DNA of 64,000 nucleotides from Archangiaceae bacterium (GCA_016714225.1 JADJNS010000014.1:62001-126000); one strand, 5' to 3'. Shown: positions 1 through 7,977, numbered from the stretch's first letter. Notes: a model not told the origin generated them from the letters alone. Translations and numbers: made by a program.

Positions 1-118
1 GTCGGCGCAGTGCTGCATGGGCGTCGTGGCGTGCGCCAGGGGCACCACGTTCGCTGACGACGCGGGCACCTGCACCGTGGTCGAGGTGCCGCAAGACAAG
101 CGCGTGGTCTGCCAGTAG
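1..118 (+). CDS. C-terminal end of a Cys-rich protein (partial)
   Basis: An open frame enters from the left edge (codons start at base 2) and stops at TAG 116-118. It gives 38 residues with five cysteines: a CC pair near the start, then single Cys spaced to the very end, finishing KRVVCQ. Regular cysteines in a short tail suggest a disulfide-bonded secreted domain, like the other Cys-rich lipoproteins here. The rest of the gene is outside the window, so no function can be given. Codon use is GC-rich at third positions, like its neighbours. Confidence 0.6.
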   Translation, partial: SAQCCMGVVACARGTTFADDAGTCTVVEVPQDKRVVCQ

Positions 119-130
119 TCGGGCTCGGCT

Positions 131-170
131 CGGCGAGACGATGCGGCGCGCGGCGAGACGATGCGGCGCG
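131..170. repeat. 20-bp perfect tandem duplication
   Basis: The 20-mer CGGCGAGACGATGCGGCGCG occurs twice head to tail at 131-150 and 151-170, just after the partial gene ends. There is no sign of coding. It could be replication slippage or a doubled protein-binding site; nothing decides between these. Confidence 0.8.
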
Positions 171-308
171 CGGAATGCTCGATGTCCTCGCAGTGGCTCC
201 CCTGCGCGGTGCGCTGCGTTCGGGTGCAGACGTTCGGCACCACCGGTTCGTGGCCGCCTCAAAGTGCGCGAATGAGGGCACGGGCGGCAGGTCATGGCGT
301 GGCGCCGG

Positions 309-366
309 TTTCGGTTCTGGGCGGGGTTTTCGTCGCGCACGACGAAAATCGCGTCCAGAACCGAAA
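309..366. repeat. Long near-perfect hairpin, copy 1
   Basis: Bases 309-320 (TTTCGGTTCTGG) are the exact inverse complement of 355-366. Inside them, 327-335 (TTTTCGTCG) is the exact inverse complement of 340-348, with a 4-base loop CGCA. The bases between the two arm sets also pair except one G-G mismatch and two G-T pairs, so about 26 of 27 positions can pair in a 58-base hairpin. No T-run follows and the upstream gene ends 190 bp earlier, so a simple terminator is unlikely. It shares its core with 403-455, which suggests a repeat family of REP or MITE type. Confidence 0.75.
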
Positions 367-402
367 AACGACGACGACGAGCCGCCCCCGTGGCAGGCCC
401 CA

Positions 403-455
403 GGCGTTCTGACCGGACTTTTCGTCGCCGGCGACGAAAATCCCTGTCAATTGCC
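403..455. repeat. Hairpin repeat, copy 2, with a 22-bp perfect palindrome
   Basis: Bases 419-440 are a perfect 22-bp palindrome built on TTTTCGTCGCC and its complement. Weaker flanking pairing (403-405 with 453-455, 410-413 with 446-449) extends the stem. The core TTTTCGTCG...CGACGAAAATC and an upstream GTTCTG match copy 1 at 309-366, 92 bp away. The rest of 119-775 holds no convincing gene: the open frames there are short, conflict with each other and have no recognisable domain. Confidence 0.75.
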
Positions 456-640
456 GAAACGGCCGAGAACACCCGAGTCCGCCCGTACGTTGGGCGCCTG
501 CCGCTCGCCCTCATTCGCTTTGCCGGGCGGCCAGGTACCACTGAGAGGTGCTGCCCCGAGAGAGGAGGGACCGCGCGCTCGGCATGACACCGTCGAAGCA
601 CCCGAGGAATCTCCCCCGGCTACACAGCGACGTTGGCGCG

Positions 641-737
641 GTTCCCCGCCCGTGAGCAGCAACGTCCCCTTCGCAAAGAGACGAAAGCCCCCCCGTGAAC
701 GCCGACGCAGTTCCCCGCCCGAGAGCAGCAGCGTCCC
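641..737. repeat. 28-bp direct repeat pair
   Basis: Bases 641-668 and 710-737 share a 28-base sequence beginning GTTCCCCGCCCG and ending CGTCCC, with two differences, 69 bp apart. It lies just past the 3' end of the leftward argJ gene. This could be a remnant of the same repetitive intergenic DNA as the hairpins, or a pair of binding sites. Function unknown. Confidence 0.65.
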
Positions 738-775
738 GGCGGCAAGTGACCGAGCCCAGGCCGCCCAGCCCCCGC

Positions 776-1981
776 CTACGTGGTGTACTCGGCGTTCACT
801 TCGACGTAGCGGTAGCCCAGGTCAGACGTCATCAGCAGGGCGCGGCCCGGCCCGTCGGCGAGCTTGAGCTCGAGCTTCACGTCCTCGCTCGCCATCGCCT
901 TCGAGGCCGCCGCACGGTCGAATGCCGTCGGCTCGCCGGCCTTGAACACCTCGATGCCCTGCAGGAGGCACGAGAGCTTCGCCGCGTCACGCACCTCGGG
1001 GCTGTTGCCCACCGCCGAGGTGAAGCGGCCCCAGTTGGGGTCGTTGCCGTAGAGCGCGGTGCGCACCAGCGCCGAGGCCACCACGCGCTGCGCGATCTTC
1101 CGCGCCGCGTCGTCGTTCGCCGCGCCGGTCACGTGCACGGTGGTGACCTTGGTCGCGCCCTCGCCGTCGCGCGCGATGAGCCACGCCAGCCGGCGCGCCA
1201 CCTCTTCGACCCCCTTCGACCAGCTCGCGTCGGCCTTCACCTTCTTGCGCGAGAGCAGCATGAAGGTGTCGTTCGTCGAGGTGTGGGTGTCGACATGCAC
1301 CGCGTTGAAGCTGGTGGCCGCGATGGCCGGCAGCGCGCGCTTCATCGGCTCGGCGCGCAGCTCGAGGTCGGTCGCCACGAACGCCAGCATGGTGGCCATG
1401 TCGGGCTGAATCATGCCGGCGCCCTTGCACACCCCGGCCACCAGCGCGTCGCCCACCTTCGCGCTCGCCTCTTTCGCGAAGGCGTCGGTCGTCATGATGG
1501 CCTTCAAGAAGCGCCGCCCGGCCTCGACCTCGCTCGACAGCGCGGCCACCGCCGCGTCGATGCCGGCACGCACCTTCTCCATCGGCAGCTTCACCCCGAT
1601 GACGCCGGTCGAGCACACCAGCACCTCGTGCGGCGCGCAGCCCAGGGCCTTCGCCACCCGCTCGCACATCTCGACCGCGTCACGCTCGCCCTGGGCGCCG
1701 GTGCAGGCGTTGGCGTTGCCGCTGTTCACCACCACCGCCCGAACCTGGCCGGCGCTGCGCAACAGGTGCCGCTGGCTCACCTTCACCGGAGCGGCCGCGA
1801 AGTGGTTCTGGGTGAACACCGCCGCGGCGGCCATCGGCACGTCGCTAGTGAGCAGCGCCACGTCGGGAGAGCCGCTCGCCTTGATGCCCGCGGCCACCCC
1901 TGCGGCCTTGAGGCCCTCGATGGAGGTCAGCGTGTGCTCGACGGGTGCAAACGTGGGCGGAGGCTTGATCTCGACGTTCAT
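776..1981 (-). CDS. argJ: Bifunctional glutamate N-acetyltransferase / ornithine acetyltransferase ArgJ
   Basis: ArgJ moves the acetyl group from N-acetylornithine to glutamate, recycling it in arginine synthesis; many homologues also make N-acetylglutamate from acetyl-CoA. The frame shows the family self-cleavage site: KGAGMIQPDMATMLAF, with the break expected between Ala196 and Thr197, so Thr197 becomes the nucleophile of the beta chain. Length 401 aa is normal. I chose ATG 1981 because GAGGAG lies 9 bases upstream; an in-frame ATG at 2026 would add 15 residues and leave only 16 bp to the divergent gene. No other arg gene is nearby. Cytoplasmic. Confidence 0.93.
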   Translation of the reverse strand: MNVEIKPPPTFAPVEHTLTSIEGLKAAGVAAGIKASGSPDVALLTSDVPMAAAAVFTQNHFAAAPVKVSQRHLLRSAGQVRAVVVNSGNANACTGAQGERDAVEMCERVAKALGCAPHEVLVCSTGVIGVKLPMEKVRAGIDAAVAALSSEVEAGRRFLKAIMTTDAFAKEASAKVGDALVAGVCKGAGMIQPDMATMLAFVATDLELRAEPMKRALPAIAATSFNAVHVDTHTSTNDTFMLLSRKKVKADASWSKGVEEVARRLAWLIARDGEGATKVTTVHVTGAANDDAARKIAQRVVASALVRTALYGNDPNWGRFTSAVGNSPEVRDAAKLSCLLQGIEVFKAGEPTAFDRAAASKAMASEDVKLELKLADGPGRALLMTSDLGYRYVEVNAEYTT

Positions 1982-2042
1982 GCGCTTGGGCTCCTCGCCT
2001 ATCAGCTTGACCGCAGCCCCGACCACGGCGAAAAGCCGCGGA

Positions 2043-3656
2043 GTGCGGCCACTGAAGACGCTGAAGAAGCTCTACGACGAAGAGAGCCACATCATCATCA
2101 CCGAGAAGGGCTCGCCGCCCCGGGTGATGTTCTACGGCGAAGACTTCTGGGTCGAAGACCTGCCGGTCGGCACGCGCGTCATCTGCCCCCGGCCGCCGCT
2201 CGAGGGCGTGCCGAACCTCAAGGCCGCCATTCGCTACGCCATCAACCACCCCGAGGGCATGGACCCGCTCCACGCGCTGCTCTCGCCCGGCATGAAGGTC
2301 ACCATCGCGCTCGACGACATCTCGTTGCCGCTGCCGCCGATGAAGACGCCCGACGTGCGGCAGACCATTCTCGAGATCGTGCTCGAGCTGCTCGCCGACA
2401 GCGGCGTCGACGACGTGCACATCATCATCGCCAACGCGCTGCACCGCCGCATGACCGAGGCGGAGATGAAGCGCATGGTGGGCCAGAAGATCTTCGACGC
2501 CCACTACCCCGACCGCTTCTACAACCACGACGCCGAAGACCCCGACGGCATGGTGGAGCTCGAGAAGACCTCGCACCACGAGGTCGTCGCGATCAACCGC
2601 CGCGCCGCTGAGTCTGACCTGCTCATCTACGTGAACATCAACCTGGTGCCGATGGACGGCGGCCACAAGTCGGTGGGCACCGGCCTGACGAACTACGCGT
2701 CGCTGCGCGCGCACCACAACGCGCAGACCATTCGCGACACCGAGTCGTACATGGAGCCCAGCCGCTCGGCGCTCCACCGCTCGACCGAGCGCATCGGCCG
2801 GGTCATCGACAAGAACCTCAAGGTCTTTCACATCGAGACCTCGATCAACAACCGCATGTTCGAAGAGCCGGTCGGCTTCCTGATGAAGAAAGAGGAAGAC
2901 TTCACCGAGCTCGACCGGCTGAAGCTCGCTGGCATCAAGTACTCGCTCTCGAAGATGCCGCGCGCGCTGAAGCGAAAGATGTTCTTCAACATCTTCGCGC
3001 CCTACGAAGTGACCGCAGTGCACGCCGGCGCCACCGAGCCCGCCCACGCCAAGATTCTCGAGGCCTGCTGGAAGCAGTACTCGGTGCCGGTCGACGGCCA
3101 GAGCGACATCGTCATCTTCGGCATGCCGTACGTGTCGCCGTACAACGTGAACAGCATCTTGAACCCGCTGCTGGTTCAGGTGATGGCGCTCGGCTACCTC
3201 TTCAACCTGAACCGCGGCGTGCCGCTGGTGAAGAAAGGCGGGGTCATCATCATCACCCACCCGCTCTACGACGAGTTCGACCCCGAGCATCACGCGCCGT
3301 ACATCGAGTTCTTCAACCGCCTGCTGCCCGAGACCCGCGACGCGATGGTGCTCGGTCACAAGTACGAAGAGGAGTTCGCCAAGAACCCCTCGTACGTGCA
3401 CCTCTACCGCAAGGGCAACAGCTACCACGGCGCTCACCCCTTCTACATGTGGTACTGGGGCGAGAACGGCCGTCAGTGGTGCGGCAAGGTCATCTGCGCC
3501 GGCGCCGAGAACAACCACGTGCCCGCGCTGCTGGGGTGGGATCGCACCGACACCCTGAGCGAGGCCATCGAAGAGGCGCGCGGCTTCATGGGCAAGAGCG
3601 CGAGCATCTCGTTCGTGCACATACCGCCCATCATGCAGACCGAAGTTCGTCTCTAG
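2043..3656 (+). CDS. LarA-like (lactate racemase domain, DUF2088) protein, active-site residues kept
   Basis: This 537-residue protein matches the LarA superfamily, whose founding member racemises lactate with a nickel-pincer nucleotide tethered to a lysine. Seen here: the DD...PLPP segment (residues about 93-101), an ALHRR motif with His134 where LarA has GxHR, and GGHKSVGTG with His208-Lys209 where LarA attaches its cofactor. It is longer than typical LarA (about 425 aa). The start is GTG 2043; the frame is open further upstream but overlaps argJ on the other strand, and the next Met (2127) would remove conserved-looking sequence. No larB, larC or larE is in the window, so cofactor supply and substrate are unknown. 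A paralogue lies at 38640-40142. Confidence 0.75.
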   Translation: MRPLKTLKKLYDEESHIIITEKGSPPRVMFYGEDFWVEDLPVGTRVICPRPPLEGVPNLKAAIRYAINHPEGMDPLHALLSPGMKVTIALDDISLPLPPMKTPDVRQTILEIVLELLADSGVDDVHIIIANALHRRMTEAEMKRMVGQKIFDAHYPDRFYNHDAEDPDGMVELEKTSHHEVVAINRRAAESDLLIYVNINLVPMDGGHKSVGTGLTNYASLRAHHNAQTIRDTESYMEPSRSALHRSTERIGRVIDKNLKVFHIETSINNRMFEEPVGFLMKKEEDFTELDRLKLAGIKYSLSKMPRALKRKMFFNIFAPYEVTAVHAGATEPAHAKILEACWKQYSVPVDGQSDIVIFGMPYVSPYNVNSILNPLLVQVMALGYLFNLNRGVPLVKKGGVIIITHPLYDEFDPEHHAPYIEFFNRLLPETRDAMVLGHKYEEEFAKNPSYVHLYRKGNSYHGAHPFYMWYWGENGRQWCGKVICAGAENNHVPALLGWDRTDTLSEAIEEARGFMGKSASISFVHIPPIMQTEVRL

Positions 3657-3753
3657 AGAGGCGAAAGGCTGCACGGCCGAAAAACGCCGGCCGAAAAATT
3701 CCCCCCGCGCTGAAACAGGCTGACACTGGCGTGTAGCGGAGGGAACACACGCC

Positions 3754-4353
3754 ATGATTTTCGACGCCTGGGTCTACGGAGAGCTCGAGCTGCCGCCACA
3801 AGCCTTCACCACCTGGCTCAGCCGCCCGCTGGGAGAAGAGGCGCGCGGGCCCGACTTCGTGGCCGACGACTCGGGCTGCGTGGGCAAAGAGCCGCTCGTC
3901 ATCTTGGAGGGCCTGCACCAGCTCAACCTCACCCCGCTCGAGTTTCTCGGCGTGGGCGCCGACTTCGGTCGCGTCACCGTGCGCGGGCTCTTGCGTGACG
4001 ACTCGGTGCTGCAGAGCCAGGGCATGCTCACCGGCCTGTTCGCCAGCGCCGCCGCCCACGGCGGCGACGGGCGGCTGATGGTGGTGGGCCGCCGCGGAGT
4101 GAGCTTCGGGTACGAGGTGCAGGTGGTGTGCGGAGCGGTCGCCGCGAAAGGCCTCTCCGACGTCGAGCGCGCCGCGTTTCTGCAGTCGCGCGCCGCCGCC
4201 GACCTGCGCACCCTGGAAGCCGAGAACCGCCGCATGGCGCTCGAGCTCGACCTGCCCAACCCCGGCCCCACCGCTCCGCAGTGGCGCATTCCCGCTCCTC
4301 CGCCGGCGCCGCCCGCCGAGCCGCAGCTCGAAGTCCCGGCGAGCGGCGCATAA
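3754..4353 (+). CDS. Conserved-looking protein of unknown function, Pro-rich tail
   Basis: The 199-residue product has no signal peptide or membrane segment. Residues 1-150 look like a compact alpha/beta domain; residues about 165-199 are Pro/Ala-rich and probably disordered, after a charged helical stretch (ADLRTLEAENRRMALELDL). GGAGGG lies 10 bases before ATG 3754, one of the clearer ribosome sites here. The next gene (M48 protease) starts 19 bp after its stop, so the two are probably co-transcribed. I do not recognise the family. Confidence 0.75.
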   Translation: MIFDAWVYGELELPPQAFTTWLSRPLGEEARGPDFVADDSGCVGKEPLVILEGLHQLNLTPLEFLGVGADFGRVTVRGLLRDDSVLQSQGMLTGLFASAAAHGGDGRLMVVGRRGVSFGYEVQVVCGAVAAKGLSDVERAAFLQSRAAADLRTLEAENRRMALELDLPNPGPTAPQWRIPAPPPAPPAEPQLEVPASGA

Positions 4354-4372
4354 GTCTGGTTAAGAGCGGTTC

Positions 4373-5182
4373 ATGCGAACCGCTCTCGCCGTCTTCCTCG
4401 CCGCAGCCCTGTGCAGCTGCGCCACGTTCTTTCCCCAGGCCGCTCCCGTCGAGAGAACCGTCGCCCAGGCGCTCATCTCGGACCAGGAAGAGACCCAGCT
4501 CGGCCTGCAGGTGCACGAGCAGCTCACCAAAGAGTCGACGAAGTTTCTCACCAACGCCAAGGTGAGCACCTACGTCGACGGCATCGCCCGCCGCATCGTT
4601 GGCGGGCCCGACCGCGACCGCGCCAACGTGCCGTGGAAGCTGTTCGTCATCGACGACCCCAAGACCGCCAACGCCTTCGCCACGCCGGGCGGCCGCATCT
4701 ACGTCTACACCGGCCTGTTGCTCACCGCGCGCAACGAGGCTGAGATCGCCGGCGTGCTCGGCCACGAGATGGGTCACGTGGTGGCCCGCCACACCGCCCG
4801 CCAGCTGGTCGCCACCAAGGGCATCGAGCTGGCGGTGGGCATGGCGCTCGGCCGCGAGCCCAACCAGATCGCCGCGCTCACCGCGGCGCTCGCCGGCAAG
4901 GGCACCATGCTCGCCTACGGCCGCGAGATGGAGCGCGAGGCCGACACCTACGGGGTGAAGTACGCCTCGGCCGCCAACTACAACCCCGACGCGCTGGCGC
5001 AGTTCTTCGAGCTCTTGCAGAGCAAGGGCGACACGCCCGAGCTGCTCGCGTTTCTCTCGACCCACCCCACCTCGGCAGAGCGGGTGAAGAACATTCGCGC
5101 CACCATCACCCAGACCGGCGCCAAGGGCACCGACCTGGGCGCCGACCGCCTCGCCGCGATTCGCAGCGAGATTGCCAGGTAG
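4373..5182 (+). CDS. M48-family zinc metalloprotease lipoprotein
   Basis: This 269-residue protein begins with a short lipoprotein signal (MRTALAVFLAAALCSC, lipid Cys probably Cys16), so it is likely anchored in the envelope. The zinc motif HEMGH is at 131-135 and the third ligand lies in EREAD at 187-191, both standard for M48. Size and layout match periplasmic M48 proteins such as LoiP/YcaL or the protease part of BepA, which clear misfolded outer-membrane proteins. There are no TPR repeats after the catalytic domain, unlike BepA. It follows the 3754 gene closely and ends at the hairpin at 5195-5227. Exact substrates cannot be inferred. Confidence 0.9.
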   Translation: MRTALAVFLAAALCSCATFFPQAAPVERTVAQALISDQEETQLGLQVHEQLTKESTKFLTNAKVSTYVDGIARRIVGGPDRDRANVPWKLFVIDDPKTANAFATPGGRIYVYTGLLLTARNEAEIAGVLGHEMGHVVARHTARQLVATKGIELAVGMALGREPNQIAALTAALAGKGTMLAYGREMEREADTYGVKYASAANYNPDALAQFFELLQSKGDTPELLAFLSTHPTSAERVKNIRATITQTGAKGTDLGADRLAAIRSEIAR

Positions 5183-5194
5183 GGAAAAGAGAAC

Positions 5195-5227
5195 GGCCGC
5201 GTCCTTCTCGTGAAGAAGAACGCGGCC
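5195..5227. terminator. Bidirectional terminator hairpin
   Basis: Bases 5195-5208 pair with 5214-5227 (GGCCGCGT against ACGCGGCC, then CTTCT against AGAAG, one mismatch), closing a 5-base loop. It sits between two convergent genes ending at 5182 and 5248, so it could stop transcription from both sides. The T-run is weak. Confidence 0.7.
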
Positions 5228-5247
5228 GCCTCACTGCTGAAGAACGC

Positions 5248-5685
5248 TTACGGGCGGGTGGTGGCGGTGCCGGTGGCGCTCGCGGGGCGCGCCAGCTGCT
5301 GCACGCCGGCCACCCAGCGCTCTTCGGCCTTCACCTTGCCGTCGGCGAAGTAGAAGACGCGGCGGCCGTGGAAGTCGCCGTTCTTGAACTCGGTCTCACC
5401 GACGAGCGTGCCCGCCGCGTCGTAGAACGACCACTTGCCGCTGCGCATGCCGTGGTCGGTCTGACCGACCGCCTCGACCTTGCCGTCGGCGTAAAACGAG
5501 ACGTACGGGCCGTGGTACATGCGCATGCCTTCGCGCGAGCCCTCGGTGCAGGTCAGCACCGCGGCCTTCGACGAAGGGCCACCGAACTGCGCCGTGCCGG
5601 CAGGGCACTGCAGCCGGGTGTCGGCGGTGATCAGCGGAGCCGGCGAGCCGGCGAGAACGAACAACGTGACGATCGCTGAGGTCAT
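5248..5685 (-). CDS. Secreted MORN / YwqK-type repeat protein
   Basis: The 145-residue product starts at ATG 5685, with AAAGGA about 9 bases upstream, and has an N-terminal hydrophobic stretch resembling a signal peptide. From about residue 57 it carries repeats of the YwqK/MORN-2 kind: HGPYVSFYADGKVEAVG, SGKWSFYDAAGTLVGET, HGRRVFYFADGKVKAEE. Such repeats form beta-hairpins and are common in secreted myxobacterial proteins; 'antitoxin' names for this family come from one context and should not be assumed. It starts 17 bp after the Cys-rich lipoprotein upstream, so they likely form an operon. Confidence 0.8.
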   Translation of the reverse strand: MTSAIVTLFVLAGSPAPLITADTRLQCPAGTAQFGGPSSKAAVLTCTEGSREGMRMYHGPYVSFYADGKVEAVGQTDHGMRSGKWSFYDAAGTLVGETEFKNGDFHGRRVFYFADGKVKAEERWVAGVQQLARPASATGTATTRP

Positions 5686-5702
5686 GAGTGGGTTCCTTTC
5701 AC

Positions 5703-6584
5703 TTAGTGCGTGAGGGTCGTGCAGTAGGGGTTGCCACCGGTGAAATAGAAGCCCGCCTGCAGGGTGGTGGTCGCCACCGTCGAGCACAGGGTGAACTTCA
5801 TCGTGGCGTTCTTCGAGTCCGTGCTCACCGTGTAGTTGGCCGGGGTCAGGAGCATCGACGGAATGTCGACCTCGGTGCCGTTGACCAGTACGTACTTGAA
5901 GCCGGGCAAATTCGATTTGTTCGCGGGGAAGGTGCCGGTGCCCGCGTAAGCCTTGAGCGTCACGGTGAAAGGCGTGCCGGCGGTGCAGGCCGCGGCATCG
6001 TCGGGCGACTCGTCGACGTCGGCGTAGATGACCGGGCCGGTGCTGCTGGTGGCGCTCCACGAGGCGGTCGAGTGGGTGCTGCCGAAGTTGCTGCAGGTGC
6101 CCTTCTGCGCGGTCTGGCAGGTGCCGCTGCTCTGGCAGACGCTGCCGTAGCCGCAGTTGTCGGGCTGCGAGTTGGCGGTGCTGCAGGTCGAGCCGCCGTC
6201 GGTTCCGCCGTCGGTGTTCTGCCCCGGCTTGCTGCACTTCCCGCTGCTGGTGTCGCAGGTGTAGCTGCTCGGGCAGTCGGTCGAGCTGCTGCACTTCGAG
6301 GCGCACATGCCCCAGCCCTGGCAGACCTCGGTGAGGCCGCACATGCCGTCGGAGGTGCAGGTACAGGTCTTCGAAGAGGTGCCGCTCAGGTCAGTGCAGC
6401 TCTGCGACGCCGAGGGACACTCCGAGGCGCTGCTGCAGGTGTCGACACACTTGTTGGTGATGGGGTGGCAAACCTGGGTTCCGGTGCAGTTGCACCCGCC
6501 GCCGTTGCCGCTGTCGAAGAGGTTGGGAAGGTTGCCGCACGCCGACAGAAGAAGCCCGGCAGCCAATGCTGCTGTCTTTTTCAA
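5703..6584 (-). CDS. Cys-rich lipoprotein with Dickkopf-like repeats
   Basis: The product (293 aa) starts at TTG 6584, chosen because AAGGAG sits 6 bases upstream and the N-terminus MKKTAALAAGLLLSAC is a clear lipoprotein signal. Residues about 30-165 hold many Cys in short loops (ECPSASQSC, DCPSSYTC, NCGYGSVC), like the small disulfide modules often seen in myxobacterial surface proteins. The C-terminal part (about 175-293) is Cys-poor and beta-rich and may be the functional domain. First gene of a probable two-gene operon with the MORN protein. Likely outer-membrane or surface lipoprotein; function unknown. Confidence 0.8.
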   Translation of the reverse strand: MKKTAALAAGLLLSACGNLPNLFDSGNGGGCNCTGTQVCHPITNKCVDTCSSASECPSASQSCTDLSGTSSKTCTCTSDGMCGLTEVCQGWGMCASKCSSSTDCPSSYTCDTSSGKCSKPGQNTDGGTDGGSTCSTANSQPDNCGYGSVCQSSGTCQTAQKGTCSNFGSTHSTASWSATSSTGPVIYADVDESPDDAAACTAGTPFTVTLKAYAGTGTFPANKSNLPGFKYVLVNGTEVDIPSMLLTPANYTVSTDSKNATMKFTLCSTVATTTLQAGFYFTGGNPYCTTLTH

Positions 6585-6679
6585 GTTCGTCTCCTTGTTT
6601 CGAGAAACCGCGGCCGATAGATGACTGCCTCACCGCATCACCGCCAGTGTTTTTTCTCGCAGAGATACGGAGCACTCCA

Positions 6680-6958
6680 ATGAAAAAATTCATCGTCGCC
6701 GTGCTCGCGCTCGCCTTCGCCGCGTGCGCGCACAACTCGCAGATCACCGGTAAGCCCGAAGTCGTCGGCCACGAAGACGACCTGCGCAAGCAGGCCGCCT
6801 TCGAGCTCGGCTGTAACGAGCAGCGCCTCGACGTGATGAACATGGCCCCCGACACCGCGGGCGTGAAGGGCTGCGAGCAGAACGCCGTCTACAAGTGGAA
6901 CGGGGCCAGCTGGGCGCTCTCGAGCAAAGAGAGCGAGAAGCCCGCCGCCGCGCAGTGA
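6680..6958 (+). CDS. Small lipoprotein with a Gly-Cys motif
   Basis: The product is 92 residues: signal MKKFIVAVLALAFAAC with lipid Cys16, then a short domain with FELGCNEQRLDV and GVKGCEQNAVYKW. The two cysteines and the final Tyr-x-Trp recall a small recurring myxobacterial lipoprotein module (Cys...GV-GC...A-Y-W); I recognise the pattern but not its function. The start is ATG 6680, with ACGGAG 7 bases upstream; the in-frame ATG at 6566 would bury the signal peptide. A strong hairpin follows at 6977-7013. Confidence 0.78.
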   Translation: MKKFIVAVLALAFAACAHNSQITGKPEVVGHEDDLRKQAAFELGCNEQRLDVMNMAPDTAGVKGCEQNAVYKWNGASWALSSKESEKPAAAQ

Positions 6959-6976
6959 AGCGTCGCTGAAGAACGA

Positions 6977-7013
6977 CACGACCCGGACCCTCGCGTGGAG
7001 GACCCGGGTCGTG
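6977..7013. terminator. Bidirectional terminator hairpin
   Basis: CACGACCCGG at 6977-6986 pairs perfectly with 7004-7013; a 2x2 internal loop is followed by CCTC paired with GAGG around a GCGTG loop, then CTGTTTC downstream. It lies between convergent genes ending at 6958 and 7037 and probably serves both. Confidence 0.75.
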
Positions 7014-7036
7014 CTGTTTCGGCCACTGAAGTTTTT

Positions 7037-7846
7037 TTACTCGGCGCCGCAGTCGAGCGCGACGGTGCCGCTCTTGCCCTTGCTGCTCGACCACTGCGCG
7101 GTCGACGAGCCGTCGAAGCTCACGGTGAGGGTGCGGCCCAGCACGCCGGTGTGCTCGACGTGACCGCCCGCCGCCGGGCACGCGCTGGCGCACTTCTTCA
7201 GGCCCGTGGCGACCGTCGACGAGGTGGCCGAGCCGCGCGCGGCGCTCCAGTCGGTGCTCCAGGTGCCGTCGAGGGTGCGGCAGTCGGCGCTGTCGCGGGT
7301 CACGGTGTAGTGGCCCACGTGGTCGAGCTGCACGTCGTCGGTGCCGCCCTTGCTGTGCGTGCTCACCACCACCTGCTGCAGGCCGCTCGCGTCCTTGGTG
7401 TAGTGGCCGGTGGCGTCGAGGTCGACGGTGGCCTGGTTGATGCGAATGCCGGTGCCGCTCGCCACCGCGTCGACCGAGCAGTCGGCGTTCGCGGTGTAGA
7501 CGACGTGCACGGTGCCGGTGACCACCACCTTGCCGTAGCGGCCGGTGCAGGCGTTCATCGCGTAGTCGACCGCGCTGCCCATGCGGGTAGCGGTGACGCA
7601 CGCGGGGTCTTTGAGCCTGCGCCCCACCCCTTCGGTCATCGCCTGCGCGACCTGCTCGGAAGTGAGCGAGCAGGCGCTCGCCGCCACGTCGTCGGCCGAC
7701 GCGAGGTCCATCAGCGCGCCTTCGTTCGAGGTCGAGTCGGTGGTGTCGACCGCGTCTTTGGCCTCTTCGGCTTCGGTCGACAGCCGCCCACACGACACCA
7801 CAGCAAGGGCAGTCAGCAGCATCACTTTCCAGGGCGTTGCAGGCAT
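7037..7846 (-). CDS. Lipoprotein of unknown function
   Basis: Starting at ATG 7846 (GGAG 8 bases upstream), the 269-residue product has the signal MPATPWKVMLLTALAVVSC with lipid Cys19. The mature part contains several cysteines (probable disulfides) and two similar beta-rich stretches (VVVTGTVHVVYT, LDHVGHYTVTRD), suggesting repeated beta-sheet domains. An upstream ATG at 7894 is in frame but would place 16 polar residues before the signal peptide. A perfect hairpin lies in its leader (7864-7887). No family recognised. Confidence 0.75.
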   Translation of the reverse strand: MPATPWKVMLLTALAVVSCGRLSTEAEEAKDAVDTTDSTSNEGALMDLASADDVAASACSLTSEQVAQAMTEGVGRRLKDPACVTATRMGSAVDYAMNACTGRYGKVVVTGTVHVVYTANADCSVDAVASGTGIRINQATVDLDATGHYTKDASGLQQVVVSTHSKGGTDDVQLDHVGHYTVTRDSADCRTLDGTWSTDWSAARGSATSSTVATGLKKCASACPAAGGHVEHTGVLGRTLTVSFDGSSTAQWSSSKGKSGTVALDCGAE

Positions 7847-7863
7847 CGGCGTTCTCCGGTGCA

Positions 7864-7887
7864 GCGGGTTCGGAAATACGAACCCGC
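7864..7887 (-). promoter_or_regulatory. Leader hairpin upstream of a lipoprotein gene
   Basis: GCGGGTTCG (7864-7872) and CGAACCCGC (7879-7887) are perfect inverse complements around the loop GAAATA. The hairpin ends 17 bases before ATG 7846, leaving the ribosome site single-stranded just after it. It may stabilise the mRNA or regulate translation; no known riboswitch is recognised. Confidence 0.4.
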
Positions 7888-7977
7888 CCTTCACCGAAAG
7901 GTTTCGACGAAAGCGGCGTGCGAAAAAGCGACGTCGGTAGCATCGCCGAGCTTCATCGACTCAGTGACTGACAGCCC

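Noticed and set aside
161..867. Overlapping open frames in the gene-free 119-775 stretch
   Set aside because: Short, mutually conflicting, low-complexity Arg/Pro-rich translations; the DNA there is better explained by hairpins and repeats.
695..2611. A 638-codon plus-strand open frame over argJ and the LarA-like gene
   Set aside because: It is the reverse or shifted image of two genes with clear families; composition is Arg/His-rich noise.
3657..3753. Two GGCCGAAAAA repeats as a terminator after the LarA-like gene
   Set aside because: Direct rather than inverted in their main match; only a 5-bp stem can form, so no terminator is claimed.
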